A DNA stretch of 64,000 nucleotides from Melioribacter sp. (GCA_026417975.1 JAOACD010000003.1:141781-205780), one strand, 5' to 3'; counted from the stretch's first letter, positions 1 to 8,975 are shown. The notes: generated from the letters alone by a model not told the origin. Numbers and translations: made by a program.

Positions 1-1
1 T

Positions 2-1057
2 GAGTTTGATGATTTAATCATACGAATCAAAAGATTGCTAGATTATAAAAAAACAGCGCTTGAAAACAAAATATTACGTCAGAGAATTTCTACAGACTTG
101 GGCTTTACTAATTTAATTGGTAAAAGTGAAGCTATGAAAAAAGTTTTTTCAATTATTGAACAGGTTGCTCCAACGAATAGTAATGTATTAATAACAGGTA
201 AAAGCGGCACTGGAAAAGAACTTGTTGCAAAAGCAATTCACTACAATAGTAAAAGAAAAGATAAAATATTTCTTCCGGTCAATTGTGGTGCAATTGCAGA
301 AAATTTAATTGAAAGTGAACTATTTGGACACAAGAAAGGTGCATTTACTGGTGCTACAGAAGATAAGCTCGGCTTATTTAAAGTTGCAGACGGTGGAACT
401 TTATTTCTGGATGAAATTGGTGAGATACCACTTAACCTTCAAGTGAAATTGTTAAGAGCAATCGAGGATAAAGAGTTTATTCCTGTAGGTGGAACTAAGC
501 CTGTTAGTACAGATGTGAGAATAATTGCTGCTACAAATCAGAATTTGCAAGATAAAATAAAAGCCGGAGAATTTAGAGAGGATTTATATTATAGATTAAA
601 TGTAGTTGAAATAAATCTTCCTACTCTAAATGAAAGGAAAGAAGATATTCCACTTTTAGTAAATCACTTTATTGAAAAATATTGTAAAGAAATGGGTAAA
701 AAAATACTAGGAGCAGATAACGAGACAATGCGAATTCTAATGTCTCACGATTGGCGAGGAGGTGTACGTGAACTCGAAAATGTTATTGAAAGAGCTATAA
801 TCTTTTGTAAAAAAGATGTTATTACTGTTGATGACCTTGCTGATTATATTAAGGGTTCAACAGAAGTACATGAATACCCAGATTCTCTTAAAGAGGCTTT
901 GCATAATTTTGAAAGAGAACATATTATTAAAACAATGAAAAAATATGGCTATAATAAAGAAGAAGTAGCGAAAGCACTTGAAATAGGATTATCTTCTTTG
1001 TATAGAAAAATGGATGAACTGAATATACCAACTAAAATGCCAAAAGATGATGAATAA
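2..1057 (+). CDS. Sigma-54-dependent response regulator, 5'-truncated by window edge
   Basis: The reading frame is open to the first base, so the gene starts outside the window; the TTG at 35 is not a credible start. The first visible residues look like the end of a receiver domain. Counting from the TTG, an AAA+ sigma-54 interaction domain follows (about 26-260), with Walker A GKSGTGKE (55-62), the sigma-54 contact loop GAFTGA (102-107) and Walker [10 protein letters not shown] Fis-type helix-turn-helix ends the protein (about 300-325). Family knowledge: NtrC-class activators are phosphorylated on the receiver and drive open-complex formation at sigma-54 promoters. The hybrid kinase 110 bases downstream is a possible partner, which is inference. 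The receiver aspartate cannot be seen, so phospho-control is presumed. Confidence 0.93.
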   Translation, partial: EFDDLIIRIKRLLDYKKTALENKILRQRISTDLGFTNLIGKSEAMKKVFSIIEQVAPTNSNVLITGKSGTGKELVAKAIHYNSKRKDKIFLPVNCGAIAENLIESELFGHKKGAFTGATEDKLGLFKVADGGTLFLDEIGEIPLNLQVKLLRAIEDKEFIPVGGTKPVSTDVRIIAATNQNLQDKIKAGEFREDLYYRLNVVEINLPTLNERKEDIPLLVNHFIEKYCKEMGKKILGADNETMRILMSHDWRGGVRELENVIERAIIFCKKDVITVDDLADYIKGSTEVHEYPDSLKEALHNFEREHIIKTMKKYGYNKEEVAKALEIGLSSLYRKMDELNIPTKMPKDDE

Positions 1058-1166
1058 TTATTAATACAAAGTTATGGTAAACTTATCATAAAATATCAAT
1101 GAACCTAATGTTACATAACAAGGTTTTTTTTATATTTGATATTAAAGCTTATACATGTAAAATTCT

Positions 1167-2654
1167 ATGAGTAATTTAATTGATATTAATACCTTATCTT
1201 ACTTTTCAAGAGGGCTAAAAGATGTTTTTTTTGTTATAAACTACATTGATAAAAAAGAACAAAATTATTATTCAGAAAATGTTCAAGATGCAATAGGTTA
1301 TACATCCGAAGATTTAGATAAATTGCCAGAAAAACTTCACTCACTAATTGATGAAGAAGATTATGAAATTGTAAAAAAAATACTTATAGATTTAGAATCA
1401 GACGACAAAAAAAATAATGCAATCCTTGAGTATAAAATAAATACAAAAGATGGAAAAAAAATCTGGCTGAGAGAAATTTTAAAGGTAGCTCGCAATGAAG
1501 AAGGAATTATTAGTGAGACTCATAGTATTATATTTAATATAACAACTCTGCGTCAGCGAGAAATAGAGTTAGAAAATATTAATAAATCACTAAGGGAATT
1601 AAATGCTGCAAAAGATCAATTTATTTCCATTGTCTCTCACGATTTGAGAGCTCCATTTACTACTTTATTAGGTTTTTCAGAAATATTGTTGAATGAAAAA
1701 GGTCTTTCTGAAGAAGAAAGAACAGAATACCTAAAGTATATCTATGAAGCTTCGAAAACAGAGTTAAATTTAATTAACTGTTTATTAGATTGGTCAAGAC
1801 TTCAAACGGGTAGAATAAAGATTGAACCAACTCGCTTAAACGTAAAAAATACTATTGCAAACGCTATAACATCTTTAATTCCTATAACAGTTAGAAAAAA
1901 TATTGATGTAAAAATTGATATACCTTCTAATTTATATATGTATGCAGATGAACGGCTAATTAGTCAAGCTGTATTGAATTTAGTAAGTAATGCAGTCAGA
2001 TTTACACCTTCTGGTAAGGAAGTAAATATAATTTCTCAAAGGTTTAAAGAGGGAATGATAGAAATAGTAGTAATAGATCAAGGTACAGGAATTCCAGAAG
2101 AAGGTCAATCTAAATTGTTTAGAATAGATCAGAAATTTATTACACCAGGAACGGAGGGAGATAAGGGAAGTGGTTTAGGCTTAATGCTTGTAAAAGAGAT
2201 TATTGATAAACATGGCGGACAAGTTTGGTTTTATTCTGAGCTTGGTAAAGGAAGTGAATTTCATATTACTGTACCCGAAGCAAAAAATCTTTTATTAATT
2301 GTTGAGGATGACGAGGCAATTATAGCACTTTATAGAAAAATAATAGAAAAAGGTATGCAAAATTTCGAGATAAAAACAGCAGCAAATGGTTACGAAGCAA
2401 TGACCTTGTTGAAAAATTTTATGCCAACTGTAATTATTACAGACCACGATATGCCGTTGATGAATGGGGTGCAATTTGTAGAAGCTCTTTATAAAAAGGA
2501 TTCTAATAGAAATATACCAGTAATAATTATTTCTGCAAAGCTTAATGATGAAATTATTAGGGTCTATACTAAATTGGGTGTAAATAAAATAATAACTAAA
2601 CCAATTGATTCAGAAAAATTAATAAATGCATTAAAAGAATGCTTATTTCAATAG
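1167..2654 (+). CDS. Hybrid histidine kinase (PAS-HisKA-HATPase-REC)
   Basis: This 495-residue protein has no membrane segment, so it is probably cytoplasmic. A PAS-like sensor fold spans about 10-130 and ends in a coiled linker. The HisKA box is SHDLRAPF with phospho-accepting H158. The ATPase part shows N-box NLVSNAVRF (271-279), G1 DQGTGIP and G2 GSGLGL. A C-terminal receiver domain (375-495) carries EDD, the probable phospho-aspartate D426 in TDHDMP, and lysine K478. The order kinase-then-receiver makes it a hybrid kinase. It follows a sigma-54 response regulator and lies 10 bases before a NusG-like gene, so it may be co-transcribed with that gene. The ligand cannot be read from the sequence. 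Confidence 0.93.
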   Translation: MSNLIDINTLSYFSRGLKDVFFVINYIDKKEQNYYSENVQDAIGYTSEDLDKLPEKLHSLIDEEDYEIVKKILIDLESDDKKNNAILEYKINTKDGKKIWLREILKVARNEEGIISETHSIIFNITTLRQREIELENINKSLRELNAAKDQFISIVSHDLRAPFTTLLGFSEILLNEKGLSEEERTEYLKYIYEASKTELNLINCLLDWSRLQTGRIKIEPTRLNVKNTIANAITSLIPITVRKNIDVKIDIPSNLYMYADERLISQAVLNLVSNAVRFTPSGKEVNIISQRFKEGMIEIVVIDQGTGIPEEGQSKLFRIDQKFITPGTEGDKGSGLGLMLVKEIIDKHGGQVWFYSELGKGSEFHITVPEAKNLLLIVEDDEAIIALYRKIIEKGMQNFEIKTAANGYEAMTLLKNFMPTVIITDHDMPLMNGVQFVEALYKKDSNRNIPVIIISAKLNDEIIRVYTKLGVNKIITKPIDSEKLINALKECLFQ

Positions 2655-2664
2655 ATGAGGGCTT

Positions 2665-3183
2665 ATGAACGAAAATCAAAAACATTGGTTTGCTTTTTAT
2701 ACTAAACCTAAACACGAATTTAAAGCTCAAGCACAGTTTCAAAATGCATCTATAATAAATTACCTTCCGGTAATTGAAGTTGTTAGGCAGTGGAAGGATA
2801 GAAAGAAAAAAATTTTAGAACCTCTATTTAAAAGTTATATTTTTGCATATACAAATGAAAAAGAAAGATTAATAGCTCTTCAACAAAGTGCTATTGTAAA
2901 GACAGTTTGTTTTAATGGTAAACCTTCAATTATTCCAGATTATCAAATAGAGAACCTAAGAATAATGCTGTCCAGAAGTCCAGAACTTTATGTAGTAAGT
3001 CGGATTGAGTGTGGAGCCAAAGTTAAAATTGTTGATGGACCTTTCAAAGGAGTAATTGGTATAGTTAAAACTTTATGTAATGAAAAGTGGCTTTCTGTAT
3101 CTGTTGATTTGCTTAATCGATCTGTGTTGGTTCGTTTACCAGTAGAAAGTGTTGTTAAAGAATTTGTTGATAGGGAAGGTTAA
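2665..3183 (+). CDS. NusG-like (UpxY-type) transcription antiterminator
   Basis: The protein has 172 residues. The N-terminal NGN domain (about 5-110) opens with HWFAFYTKPKHE, close to the W-x-[AV]-x-x-T-x-P-[RK]-x-E signature of specialised NusG paralogs. A KOW segment follows (about 118-150, VKIVDGPFKGVIGIV). Family knowledge: NusG paralogs bind RNA polymerase and let it read through long operons; UpxY members usually sit at the head of capsule or exopolysaccharide operons. Here it sits instead between a hybrid kinase and a YhaM-like nuclease, with no polysaccharide genes downstream. A main housekeeping nusG would normally sit beside ribosomal protein genes, so I read this one as a specialised paralog. 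Confidence 0.85.
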   Translation: MNENQKHWFAFYTKPKHEFKAQAQFQNASIINYLPVIEVVRQWKDRKKKILEPLFKSYIFAYTNEKERLIALQQSAIVKTVCFNGKPSIIPDYQIENLRIMLSRSPELYVVSRIECGAKVKIVDGPFKGVIGIVKTLCNEKWLSVSVDLLNRSVLVRLPVESVVKEFVDREG

Positions 3184-3184
3184 T

Positions 3185-4174
3185 ATGATAAATCAAAAAC
3201 CTCTTATAGAAATAAAAAAAGATGAAGAATTTACTCTTTTCCTTCTAGTTAATAGATGCGAGATTAAAACATCTAAAAATGGAAGTTCTTACCTTAGCAT
3301 TGAGTTAAAAGATAAAACATCAACTATTACAGCTAATCTATGGGATAATTTCGAAGATATTGCAAAGGAAATTACTTATAATAAAATAGTAAAAATTAAT
3401 GGTATTATGCAGGACTTTAATGGTCAACCTCAAATTAGGGTGAAGAAAATAAGAATTGCAAAAGAAGAGGATAATGTGAGTATAATGGATTTTATGCCTG
3501 TATCTTCACGTCCTGTAGAAGAAATGACTCTAGAGTTTAATAATGTTAGAAATACAATACAAAATAGATATCTGAAAGAATTATTGGATAAAATATTTAC
3601 TCAAGAAAGATTAAACAGTTTTATTAAAGCTCCAGCTGGAATAAGTATACACCATGCATATTTGCATGGTTTGCTTGAACACACACTTGAATTAGTAAAA
3701 ATTTGTGACTTGATGTGTACAATTCACCCTGAAATAAATAGAGATCTACTAATTACAGGAGCAATTCTTCATGACTTTGGAAAAATTGAAGAATTAAACT
3801 TTGAATCTTCGTTTGATTATACAGATAAAGGAAGATTATTTGGACATATAGTTATCGGAGCATTGGAACTGGAAAAAGCAATATCTACAATAGAAAATTT
3901 TCCAGAAGGCTTAAAAAATCAGCTTATTCATTTAATTCTAAGTCATCAAGGTAAATATGAATATGCTTCTCCTGTTATTCCTAAAACGCTTGAAGCAATT
4001 GTTCTTTACCAAGCAGATGAATTAAGTGCCAAGGCAAATGCATATAAGTATGCAATTGAAGGGGAAAGAAATAAAAATGGGAAATGGACAAAATTTATTA
4101 AGATTGCAGAAACTTCACTTTATATTCCTGATAAAAATGATAAATATGATTCTAATGAAGAGGGTATAAAATGA
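3185..4174 (+). CDS. yhaM: YhaM-like 3'-5' exoribonuclease (OB fold + HD domain)
   Basis: I chose the ATG at 3185, one base after the stop of the NusG-like gene, over the upstream TTG that overlaps it; this gives 329 residues. An N-terminal OB-fold nucleic-acid-binding domain (about 15-95) precedes an HD phosphohydrolase domain (about 145-290). The HD part shows HHAYLHGLLEHT, the metal-binding LHDFGKIEEL and LSHQGKYEY. This order and length match the YhaM family, which degrades RNA or single-stranded DNA from the 3' end in an Mn-dependent way (family knowledge). The end overlaps the next ATG by four bases, so translation is probably coupled with the TPR gene. Its real substrate is unknown. 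Confidence 0.88.
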   Translation: MINQKPLIEIKKDEEFTLFLLVNRCEIKTSKNGSSYLSIELKDKTSTITANLWDNFEDIAKEITYNKIVKINGIMQDFNGQPQIRVKKIRIAKEEDNVSIMDFMPVSSRPVEEMTLEFNNVRNTIQNRYLKELLDKIFTQERLNSFIKAPAGISIHHAYLHGLLEHTLELVKICDLMCTIHPEINRDLLITGAILHDFGKIEELNFESSFDYTDKGRLFGHIVIGALELEKAISTIENFPEGLKNQLIHLILSHQGKYEYASPVIPKTLEAIVLYQADELSAKANAYKYAIEGERNKNGKWTKFIKIAETSLYIPDKNDKYDSNEEGIK

Positions 4175-4941
4175 AAAAAATAATTTTTTATTTTATCATA
4201 TTAATTTTCAGAATATTAACTCATGCTCAAACTTTTGAACAGTTACTAAAAGAAGGAGATAGTTTCTACGAAAAATTTAATAATGAAAAAGCATTAGAAA
4301 TTTATAAAAAAGCAGAAAGTCTTCAGCCTAATAATTACGAAGTGCTTTGGCGTATAAGCCGTGCTTATGTTGATATTGGAGAGCACTTGCCTTCTAATAC
4401 AACTCAACAAAAAGAATTGCAATTGTCTACATACCAAAAAGCTCTTGAATATGCAGAAAAATCTGTTAAGGTAGCTCCTGATAAATCTGTAACTTATGTA
4501 AGACGGGCAATTGCTAATGGAAGAATAGCATTATTTAAAGGTGTTTTTTCAGTAGCAGGAATTGTCAATTCTGTTAAAGTAGATTTGGAAAAAGCTATTC
4601 AATTAAACAATGGAGGTAATGATGTCCAAGCAGTTGCTCATTATGTACTAGCCAGAACTCACGCTAAGACAAGTGAAAAATGGAAACCTGCTCGTTCAGT
4701 TTTAGGATTAGGTTGGGCTGATAATCAAGTTGCTATTAGAGAATATAAGAAAGCTATTGAATTAAAACCAAATTATGTTATGTTTTATGTTGATTATGCG
4801 ATATCGTTAATTAGAGAAAACGATTATAATACCGCCAAATTAATGTTGCAAAAAGCTTTAGATAGTCCCATAGAAGATGAAGATGACAACCTTCGTAAAG
4901 AAGAAGCAAAAAGATTATTAAAAGAAATCGAGGGAAAATAA
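4171..4941 (+). CDS. Secreted TPR-repeat protein
   Basis: The 256-residue protein begins with a signal peptide ending in LTHAQ, so glutamine is the likely first mature residue. The rest is helical tetratricopeptide repeats, for example DSFYEKFNNEKALEIYKKA (about 30-48), a middle repeat with ALEYAEKSVKVAPDKS and a late one with AIREYKKAIELKPNY. Such proteins are periplasmic or surface scaffolds, and no catalytic motif is visible. The start overlaps the stop of the YhaM-like gene (ATGA) and the sirtuin gene follows within two bases, so the three are likely one transcript. The partner is unknown. Confidence 0.85.
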   Translation: MKKIIFYFIILIFRILTHAQTFEQLLKEGDSFYEKFNNEKALEIYKKAESLQPNNYEVLWRISRAYVDIGEHLPSNTTQQKELQLSTYQKALEYAEKSVKVAPDKSVTYVRRAIANGRIALFKGVFSVAGIVNSVKVDLEKAIQLNNGGNDVQAVAHYVLARTHAKTSEKWKPARSVLGLGWADNQVAIREYKKAIELKPNYVMFYVDYAISLIRENDYNTAKLMLQKALDSPIEDEDDNLRKEEAKRLLKEIEGK

Positions 4942-4943
4942 AA

Positions 4944-5693
4944 TTGTTATTCAACAAAAAATTTCTAGAAAGATTAAATACAGCAAAGAAAATTGTTTTT
5001 TTCACAGGAGCAGGAATATCTGCTGAAAGTGGTATACCTACTTTTCGTGGTGCCGATGGAATTTGGAATAAAATGAAACCAGAAGAACTTGCAAGCTTTG
5101 ATGCTTTTATGCGTAATCCAGACTTAGTTTGGGAATGGTATCAGCATCGAAGAAATATTATAAATAATACAAAGCCAAATGCAGCGCATATTGCAATTGC
5201 AGAATTAGAAAAATACTATGATGTGACTGTAGTTACTCAAAACATAGATAATCTTCATAGAAGGGCTGGTTCAACAAAAGTTTTTGAACTACATGGTAAT
5301 ATTGAAAGAAATTACTGCATTGACTGTAAAACGTTTTATAATTCTCCTGAGCTTGAATTAACAGAAGGAGTACCAAAGTGTAAAAAATGCGGTGGTCTAA
5401 TTCGTCCTGATGTTGTGTGGTTCGGAGAACTGCTTCCACAAGACCAATATAGTGGAGGGGAACTAGCAGCTCAAAAAAGTGATATTTGCTTTGTAGTAGG
5501 AACTTCTGCCGTAGTCTATCCTGCAGCTTATATTCCTATGAGCGCAAAGCAGGCTGGATCCTATGTTGTTGAGATTAATATAGAACCTACTGATTTAACA
5601 AGATATGCAGATTATTCAATATTTGGCAAAGCTGGCGAAGTTTTACCACAAATATTAAATGAAGTAAAAATTATAAAAAAAGATAAACTGTAA
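4944..5693 (+). CDS. cobB: Sir2-family NAD-dependent protein deacylase
   Basis: This is a complete sirtuin of 249 residues. The Rossmann motif GAGISAESGIPTFRG starts at residue 22. TQNIDNLH (98-105), catalytic H117 in LHGN, and the zinc cysteines C125, C128, C146 and C149 are all present, followed by RPDVVWFGE and GTSAVVYPA. The enzyme removes acyl groups from lysines, using NAD and releasing nicotinamide and O-acyl-ADP-ribose. The helix residues Y66 and R69 (WYQHRR) match the Tyr-x-x-Arg pair that class III sirtuins such as SIRT5 and E. coli CobB use to hold succinyl or malonyl groups, so desuccinylase activity is likely. The start is TTG two bases after the preceding stop; no ATG fits the conserved N-terminus. 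Confidence 0.94.
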   Translation: MLFNKKFLERLNTAKKIVFFTGAGISAESGIPTFRGADGIWNKMKPEELASFDAFMRNPDLVWEWYQHRRNIINNTKPNAAHIAIAELEKYYDVTVVTQNIDNLHRRAGSTKVFELHGNIERNYCIDCKTFYNSPELELTEGVPKCKKCGGLIRPDVVWFGELLPQDQYSGGELAAQKSDICFVVGTSAVVYPAAYIPMSAKQAGSYVVEINIEPTDLTRYADYSIFGKAGEVLPQILNEVKIIKKDKL

Positions 5694-5963
5694 AAATTAT
5701 AAAAACTCGAAAAAGTTTAATTTCCTTATATTGTTCTGAAAAGTTAAATTTTTGTTATCTTCCTGTTTTTTACATAACTAATTTTATTAACTCCAAATTG
5801 TTTAATAAATCTATAATATAAATTGTTTTTCATTAATTAAGTAGTAGCAGTCGATTGTAAAATATAATGACTAAGGCGCAAGCGAGTAAGAGTAGAATGT
5901 ATGAAGAATTTTATGTTTTCTTAAAGAAGCTCTAAGCAATTGAATATGAAACTAAGGTGCGAT
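5694..5963. other. 270-base intergenic stretch between convergent genes
   Basis: The sirtuin and queD end on either side. I see no strong stem followed by a T run, no tRNA and no clear promoter. A 22-codon reading frame starting ATGACTAAGGCG lies at 5867-5935 without a ribosome binding site. It could be a remnant of a lost gene or chance. Confidence 0.4.
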
Positions 5964-6374
5964 TTAAAGAATTAGCTCCTCTTCTGCGTAAGTGTTTACA
6001 GTTTCAAATACTTTTACTTTTAGCAACTTAATATTGGAAGGAAGCTTTGATTTGATTTGATCAATTAAATAAAGACAGATATTTTCTGCAGTAGATTCAA
6101 AATTTACAACTACTTTTTTTGAATTTAGTTTTTCAAGCACATCTATTAGTTCTGTATCTTTATTATAAACCATTATTGAATGATCTAACTCATCAATAAT
6201 TGGGTTGACAATTTTTGATAGCTCATAGTAATCTATTACCATCCCATTTTCATCGGTGTTACCAGTTACTTCAACAATACATTTATAAGAATGTCCATGT
6301 AGATTTTTACATTTCCCTTTATGAAAAGTTAGACGATGTCCCATTTCCCAAGAAAATTCTTTTGCTATTTTCAT
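5964..6374 (-). CDS. queD: 6-carboxytetrahydropterin synthase QueD
   Basis: The 136-residue protein is a QueD/PTPS family member. The zinc histidines are H12 in MGHRL and the LHGH pair H26/H28. C22 in KGKCKN is the catalytic cysteine. ELDHS and the late ESTAEN glutamate complete the active site. It converts dihydroneopterin triphosphate to 6-carboxytetrahydropterin, the second step of preQ0/queuosine synthesis. It starts directly after the queE stop, with no spacer, so the two form an operon. queC, queF and folE are not in the window. The close relative 6-pyruvoyl-tetrahydropterin synthase is the alternative, but the queE partner argues for QueD. Confidence 0.93.
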   Translation of the reverse strand: MKIAKEFSWEMGHRLTFHKGKCKNLHGHSYKCIVEVTGNTDENGMVIDYYELSKIVNPIIDELDHSIMVYNKDTELIDVLEKLNSKKVVVNFESTAENICLYLIDQIKSKLPSNIKLLKVKVFETVNTYAEEELIL

Positions 6375-7013
6375 TTACACACCTTTAGTTTCTGGATGCC
6401 ATATGTACTTATGCAGCTGAAGTTGGAATCGTACATTTAATTTATCTTCCAAAATCCAATTAACTAAAGTTACAGGTTCAAGTTGTCCAAATACTACTGA
6501 TAATAGTACAGTACATTTTTTTGTCAGTTCGTATTTTGAAATGATTTCTTTAGTCCACTCATAATCTTCCCTTGTACCAATAACAAATTTAATTTCGTCC
6601 GTTGGCTTTATATAATTTATATTTTCATAATTATTTTTTTTCATCATATTACTTGATGGACATTTTAAGTCCATTATTATTTTTACTCTTTTATCAACAT
6701 CTTTTATTGGCAAACTACCCCCAGTTTCTAGCATAACTTCGAAACCTTCGTCACATAAGGACTTCATTAGTTCTAATGATTCTTTTTGGAAAAGTGGCTC
6801 GCCTCCAGTAATTTCAACAAGGTTACATTTATATTCTTTTATCTTTGTAATTATTTCTTCAATTGTATAGTCCGTACCTTCATAAAATGCATAAGCAGTA
6901 TCGCAATAAGTACACCTTAGATTACAATAAGTTAGTCTCACAAATATACAAGGCAAGCCTGCATAAGAACTTTCGCCTTGTATAGAAAAAAATATTTCGT
7001 TTACTTTTAACAT
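6375..7013 (-). CDS. queE: 7-carboxy-7-deazaguanine synthase QueE (radical SAM)
   Basis: The 212-residue protein carries the radical-SAM cluster C30-x3-C34-x2-C37 (YCNLRCTYCDT) preceded by FFSIQGESSYAG, which is typical of QueE. ITGGEPLFQ is the SAM-binding GGEP motif. The enzyme contracts the ring of 6-carboxytetrahydropterin to 7-carboxy-7-deazaguanine, right after QueD in the queuosine pathway. It is the first gene of a two-gene minus-strand operon and is divergent from rpsT across 138 bases. I looked upstream for a preQ1 riboswitch and did not find a convincing one. Confidence 0.94.
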   Translation of the reverse strand: MLKVNEIFFSIQGESSYAGLPCIFVRLTYCNLRCTYCDTAYAFYEGTDYTIEEIITKIKEYKCNLVEITGGEPLFQKESLELMKSLCDEGFEVMLETGGSLPIKDVDKRVKIIMDLKCPSSNMMKKNNYENINYIKPTDEIKFVIGTREDYEWTKEIISKYELTKKCTVLLSVVFGQLEPVTLVNWILEDKLNVRFQLQLHKYIWHPETKGV

Positions 7014-7089
7014 ACTATTTTAGTTTTTGATGCATGGAAAATAAGAATAATGAATATAATATTAAAGTTTAATAAATTTTTCAAAAAGT

Positions 7090-7118
7090 TTGATTTCAAA
7101 AGAAGTTAAAAGTATATT
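7090..7118 (+). promoter_or_regulatory. Likely sigma-70-type promoter of rpsT
   Basis: TTGATT at 7090-7095 and TATATT at 7113-7118 are separated by 17 bases, matching the standard -35/-10 layout. Transcription would start near 7125, about 27 bases before the rpsT ATG. This is pattern matching in an AT-rich region. Confidence 0.45.
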
Positions 7119-7151
7119 TACAAGCAATTTTTAATAAAATTAGGTAACTAA

Positions 7152-7415
7152 ATGGCTCATCATAAGTCAGCACTTAAGAGAATAAGGCAGACAGCTAAAA
7201 GGACGTTAATTAACAGAGCAGCTAAGTCAAAGATCAAGACTTTAGTTAAAAAAGTCCTTAGTACTAAGGATAAAGAATTAGCTGAAAAATATTTTAGAGA
7301 AGCTGTAGCTACTTTGGATAAACAGGCTGCTAAAGGGAGAATTCATAAGAATACAGCAGCAAGAAAAAAATCTGCACTAGCAAAACACATAAATAAATTG
7401 GCTGCGGCTAATTAA
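7152..7415 (+). CDS. rpsT: 30S ribosomal protein S20
   Basis: The 87-residue, lysine-rich protein opens with MAHHKSALKRIRQ, close to the usual S20 start MANxKSAxKR, and contains the conserved stretch GRIHKNTAARKKS near the C-terminus. S20 is a helical primary binder of 16S rRNA in the body of the small subunit. The gene is monocistronic: a promoter-like sequence lies just upstream and a clean terminator follows at 7433. Confidence 0.97.
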   Translation: MAHHKSALKRIRQTAKRTLINRAAKSKIKTLVKKVLSTKDKELAEKYFREAVATLDKQAAKGRIHKNTAARKKSALAKHINKLAAAN

Positions 7416-7432
7416 AATTTTTTGAGATTATA

Positions 7433-7457
7433 GGGCAACATTGGCTGTTGCCCTTTT
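7433..7457. terminator. Intrinsic terminator after rpsT
   Basis: An 8-bp perfect stem (GGGCAACA at 7433-7440 with TGTTGCCC at 7446-7453) has a 5-base loop and is followed by four T. It lies between convergent rpsT and the GlmU-like gene, and an A-rich run precedes it, so it could work in both directions. Confidence 0.85.
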
Positions 7458-7460
7458 ATG

Positions 7461-8975
7461 TTAAATTAAATCAAACACTAATTCTTTCCCTTCTGCTTCA
7501 GGAATATAAAATCGAATTTTCAATTCTTTACCTACAAAATCAACTGGCTTTTGAATGCGTTTTTTAATTAACACTGAGTGCTCGATGAAAGCATTTTCAT
7601 CAATAATTGAACCAAATATATATGTAACACCTTTAATTACTACATTGTTTTTTATTATAACCGGAAATTCATCGCTTCCAGTAATTCTCACCCCAGATTC
7701 AATAGAACAATTGTCTTCTATTGTTACGTTACCCTTAATAACATTTCCCCAAAATATTTCTACGTTATTTCCTATTTGTAGTGTTTGATTAGGAAAACAT
7801 GAAAGATGTGAATTTTCTCTAACAATTACATTTTTTCCAAAATGGATATTACCGGAAATAAAAACGTTTTTCATTAGATTTAAATTATAATTAAGTTTTG
7901 CTCCTTTACCAATATAAACACCTTTTCCTATTTTTATATCAAGTGGTTCACCAAGTTTATCCATTTTGATTACATCTTCTATTACATCTTCATCAATAAA
8001 AAAGTCATCAGGGTCATCTATTGATATAATATCCTTAAGTTTTTCATAGGCAAGTTTTCTTGCAATTGCATCCATTTCTTTTAATACAGACTTGTTATTA
8101 AATCCCATTAAAACATATTGATATTTGGGACTTATGGCAGAAACCGAGTAATTATTTTTGTTAAATAATCCAATTAAATCTGTTAAATAAATTTCTTTTT
8201 GGACGTTATTACTTTCTAACTTAGTTATTAACTCGGCTAAAGGCTTAAATTTAAATGCATAAACACCACTATTGAACTCTCGATTTTCAAGTAGTTCTTT
8301 TTTAGAATATGAAAATTCTTTTCCTTTATATTTTGTTTTATACTTCTTTTTATCATCTAGATTAAGAATGTCTTTATATTCAAGAATTTCAATAACTTTT
8401 CCTTTATGTTTAATAACTTTATTACCTTTTGAATCCCTATCTTTAACTCTAATTATCCTTCCATAATAATTATTTTCTATATCACCTTCATAAATTCCTG
8501 TAAGGACAATCATATCAGAGTCAGATTTGATAAATTCATCTTTGAAAAATTTAACAGTATCAGCATCTATTAAGCCCATGTCTCCTGGAAAAACATAAAC
8601 TGTTCCATCATATTTTGAAGTGTCAATTTTTTCGAGGGCAACTTGTACTGCGTGACCAGTACCATTTTGGAATTCTTGATAAGCGTAAATTAAGGATTCT
8701 CTTTTCCCAACGGCCTTGATTACTTCTTCTGCCTTAATGCCTACTACGATTATTATGTTAGAATTTGGTAGTCCCTTAGCACAAGCGTTATAAACACGTT
8801 CTACTGTAGGAATTTCCCATATTTTATGAAGCATCTTTGATGTTTGAGATTTTATTCTTTTGCCATGACCAGCTGCAAGGATTATGGCAGTTTCTTTTTT
8901 ACTATAATCAAAGGTATCCGAATAATTTTTTATTAGTTCAGCAATCAAGTTTTTATTATTCATTTGGTTTCTCAT
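7461..8975 (-). CDS. GlmU-like nucleotidyltransferase with left-handed beta-helix
   Basis: The 504-residue protein has an N-terminal nucleotidyltransferase domain (about 27-330) with ILAAGHGKRIKS and SKMLHKI, the same pattern as the AAGxGxRMxS...KxLH core of GlmU. FPGDMGLID is the metal-binding segment. The C-terminal part (about 345-480) has hexapeptide-like turns (IGKGVYIGKGAKL, IGNNVEIFWGNVIKGNVTIEDN) of a left-handed beta-helix. It lacks the usual GlmU acetyltransferase residues as far as I can judge, and there is a lysine-rich insert near residues 190-225. It probably activates a sugar phosphate; whether it makes UDP-GlcNAc is open. M5 (8963) is an alternative start. Confidence 0.75.
   Translation of the reverse strand: MRNQMNNKNLIAELIKNYSDTFDYSKKETAIILAAGHGKRIKSQTSKMLHKIWEIPTVERVYNACAKGLPNSNIIIVVGIKAEEVIKAVGKRESLIYAYQEFQNGTGHAVQVALEKIDTSKYDGTVYVFPGDMGLIDADTVKFFKDEFIKSDSDMIVLTGIYEGDIENNYYGRIIRVKDRDSKGNKVIKHKGKVIEILEYKDILNLDDKKKYKTKYKGKEFSYSKKELLENREFNSGVYAFKFKPLAELITKLESNNVQKEIYLTDLIGLFNKNNYSVSAISPKYQYVLMGFNNKSVLKEMDAIARKLAYEKLKDIISIDDPDDFFIDEDVIEDVIKMDKLGEPLDIKIGKGVYIGKGAKLNYNLNLMKNVFISGNIHFGKNVIVRENSHLSCFPNQTLQIGNNVEIFWGNVIKGNVTIEDNCSIESGVRITGSDEFPVIIKNNVVIKGVTYIFGSIIDENAFIEHSVLIKKRIQKPVDFVGKELKIRFYIPEAEGKELVFDLI

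Noticed and set aside
7014..7151. Possible preQ1 riboswitch upstream of queE (CAAAAACTA on the minus strand)
   Set aside because: Only the short A-rich tail resembles the element; the required stem and C-rich loop are missing.
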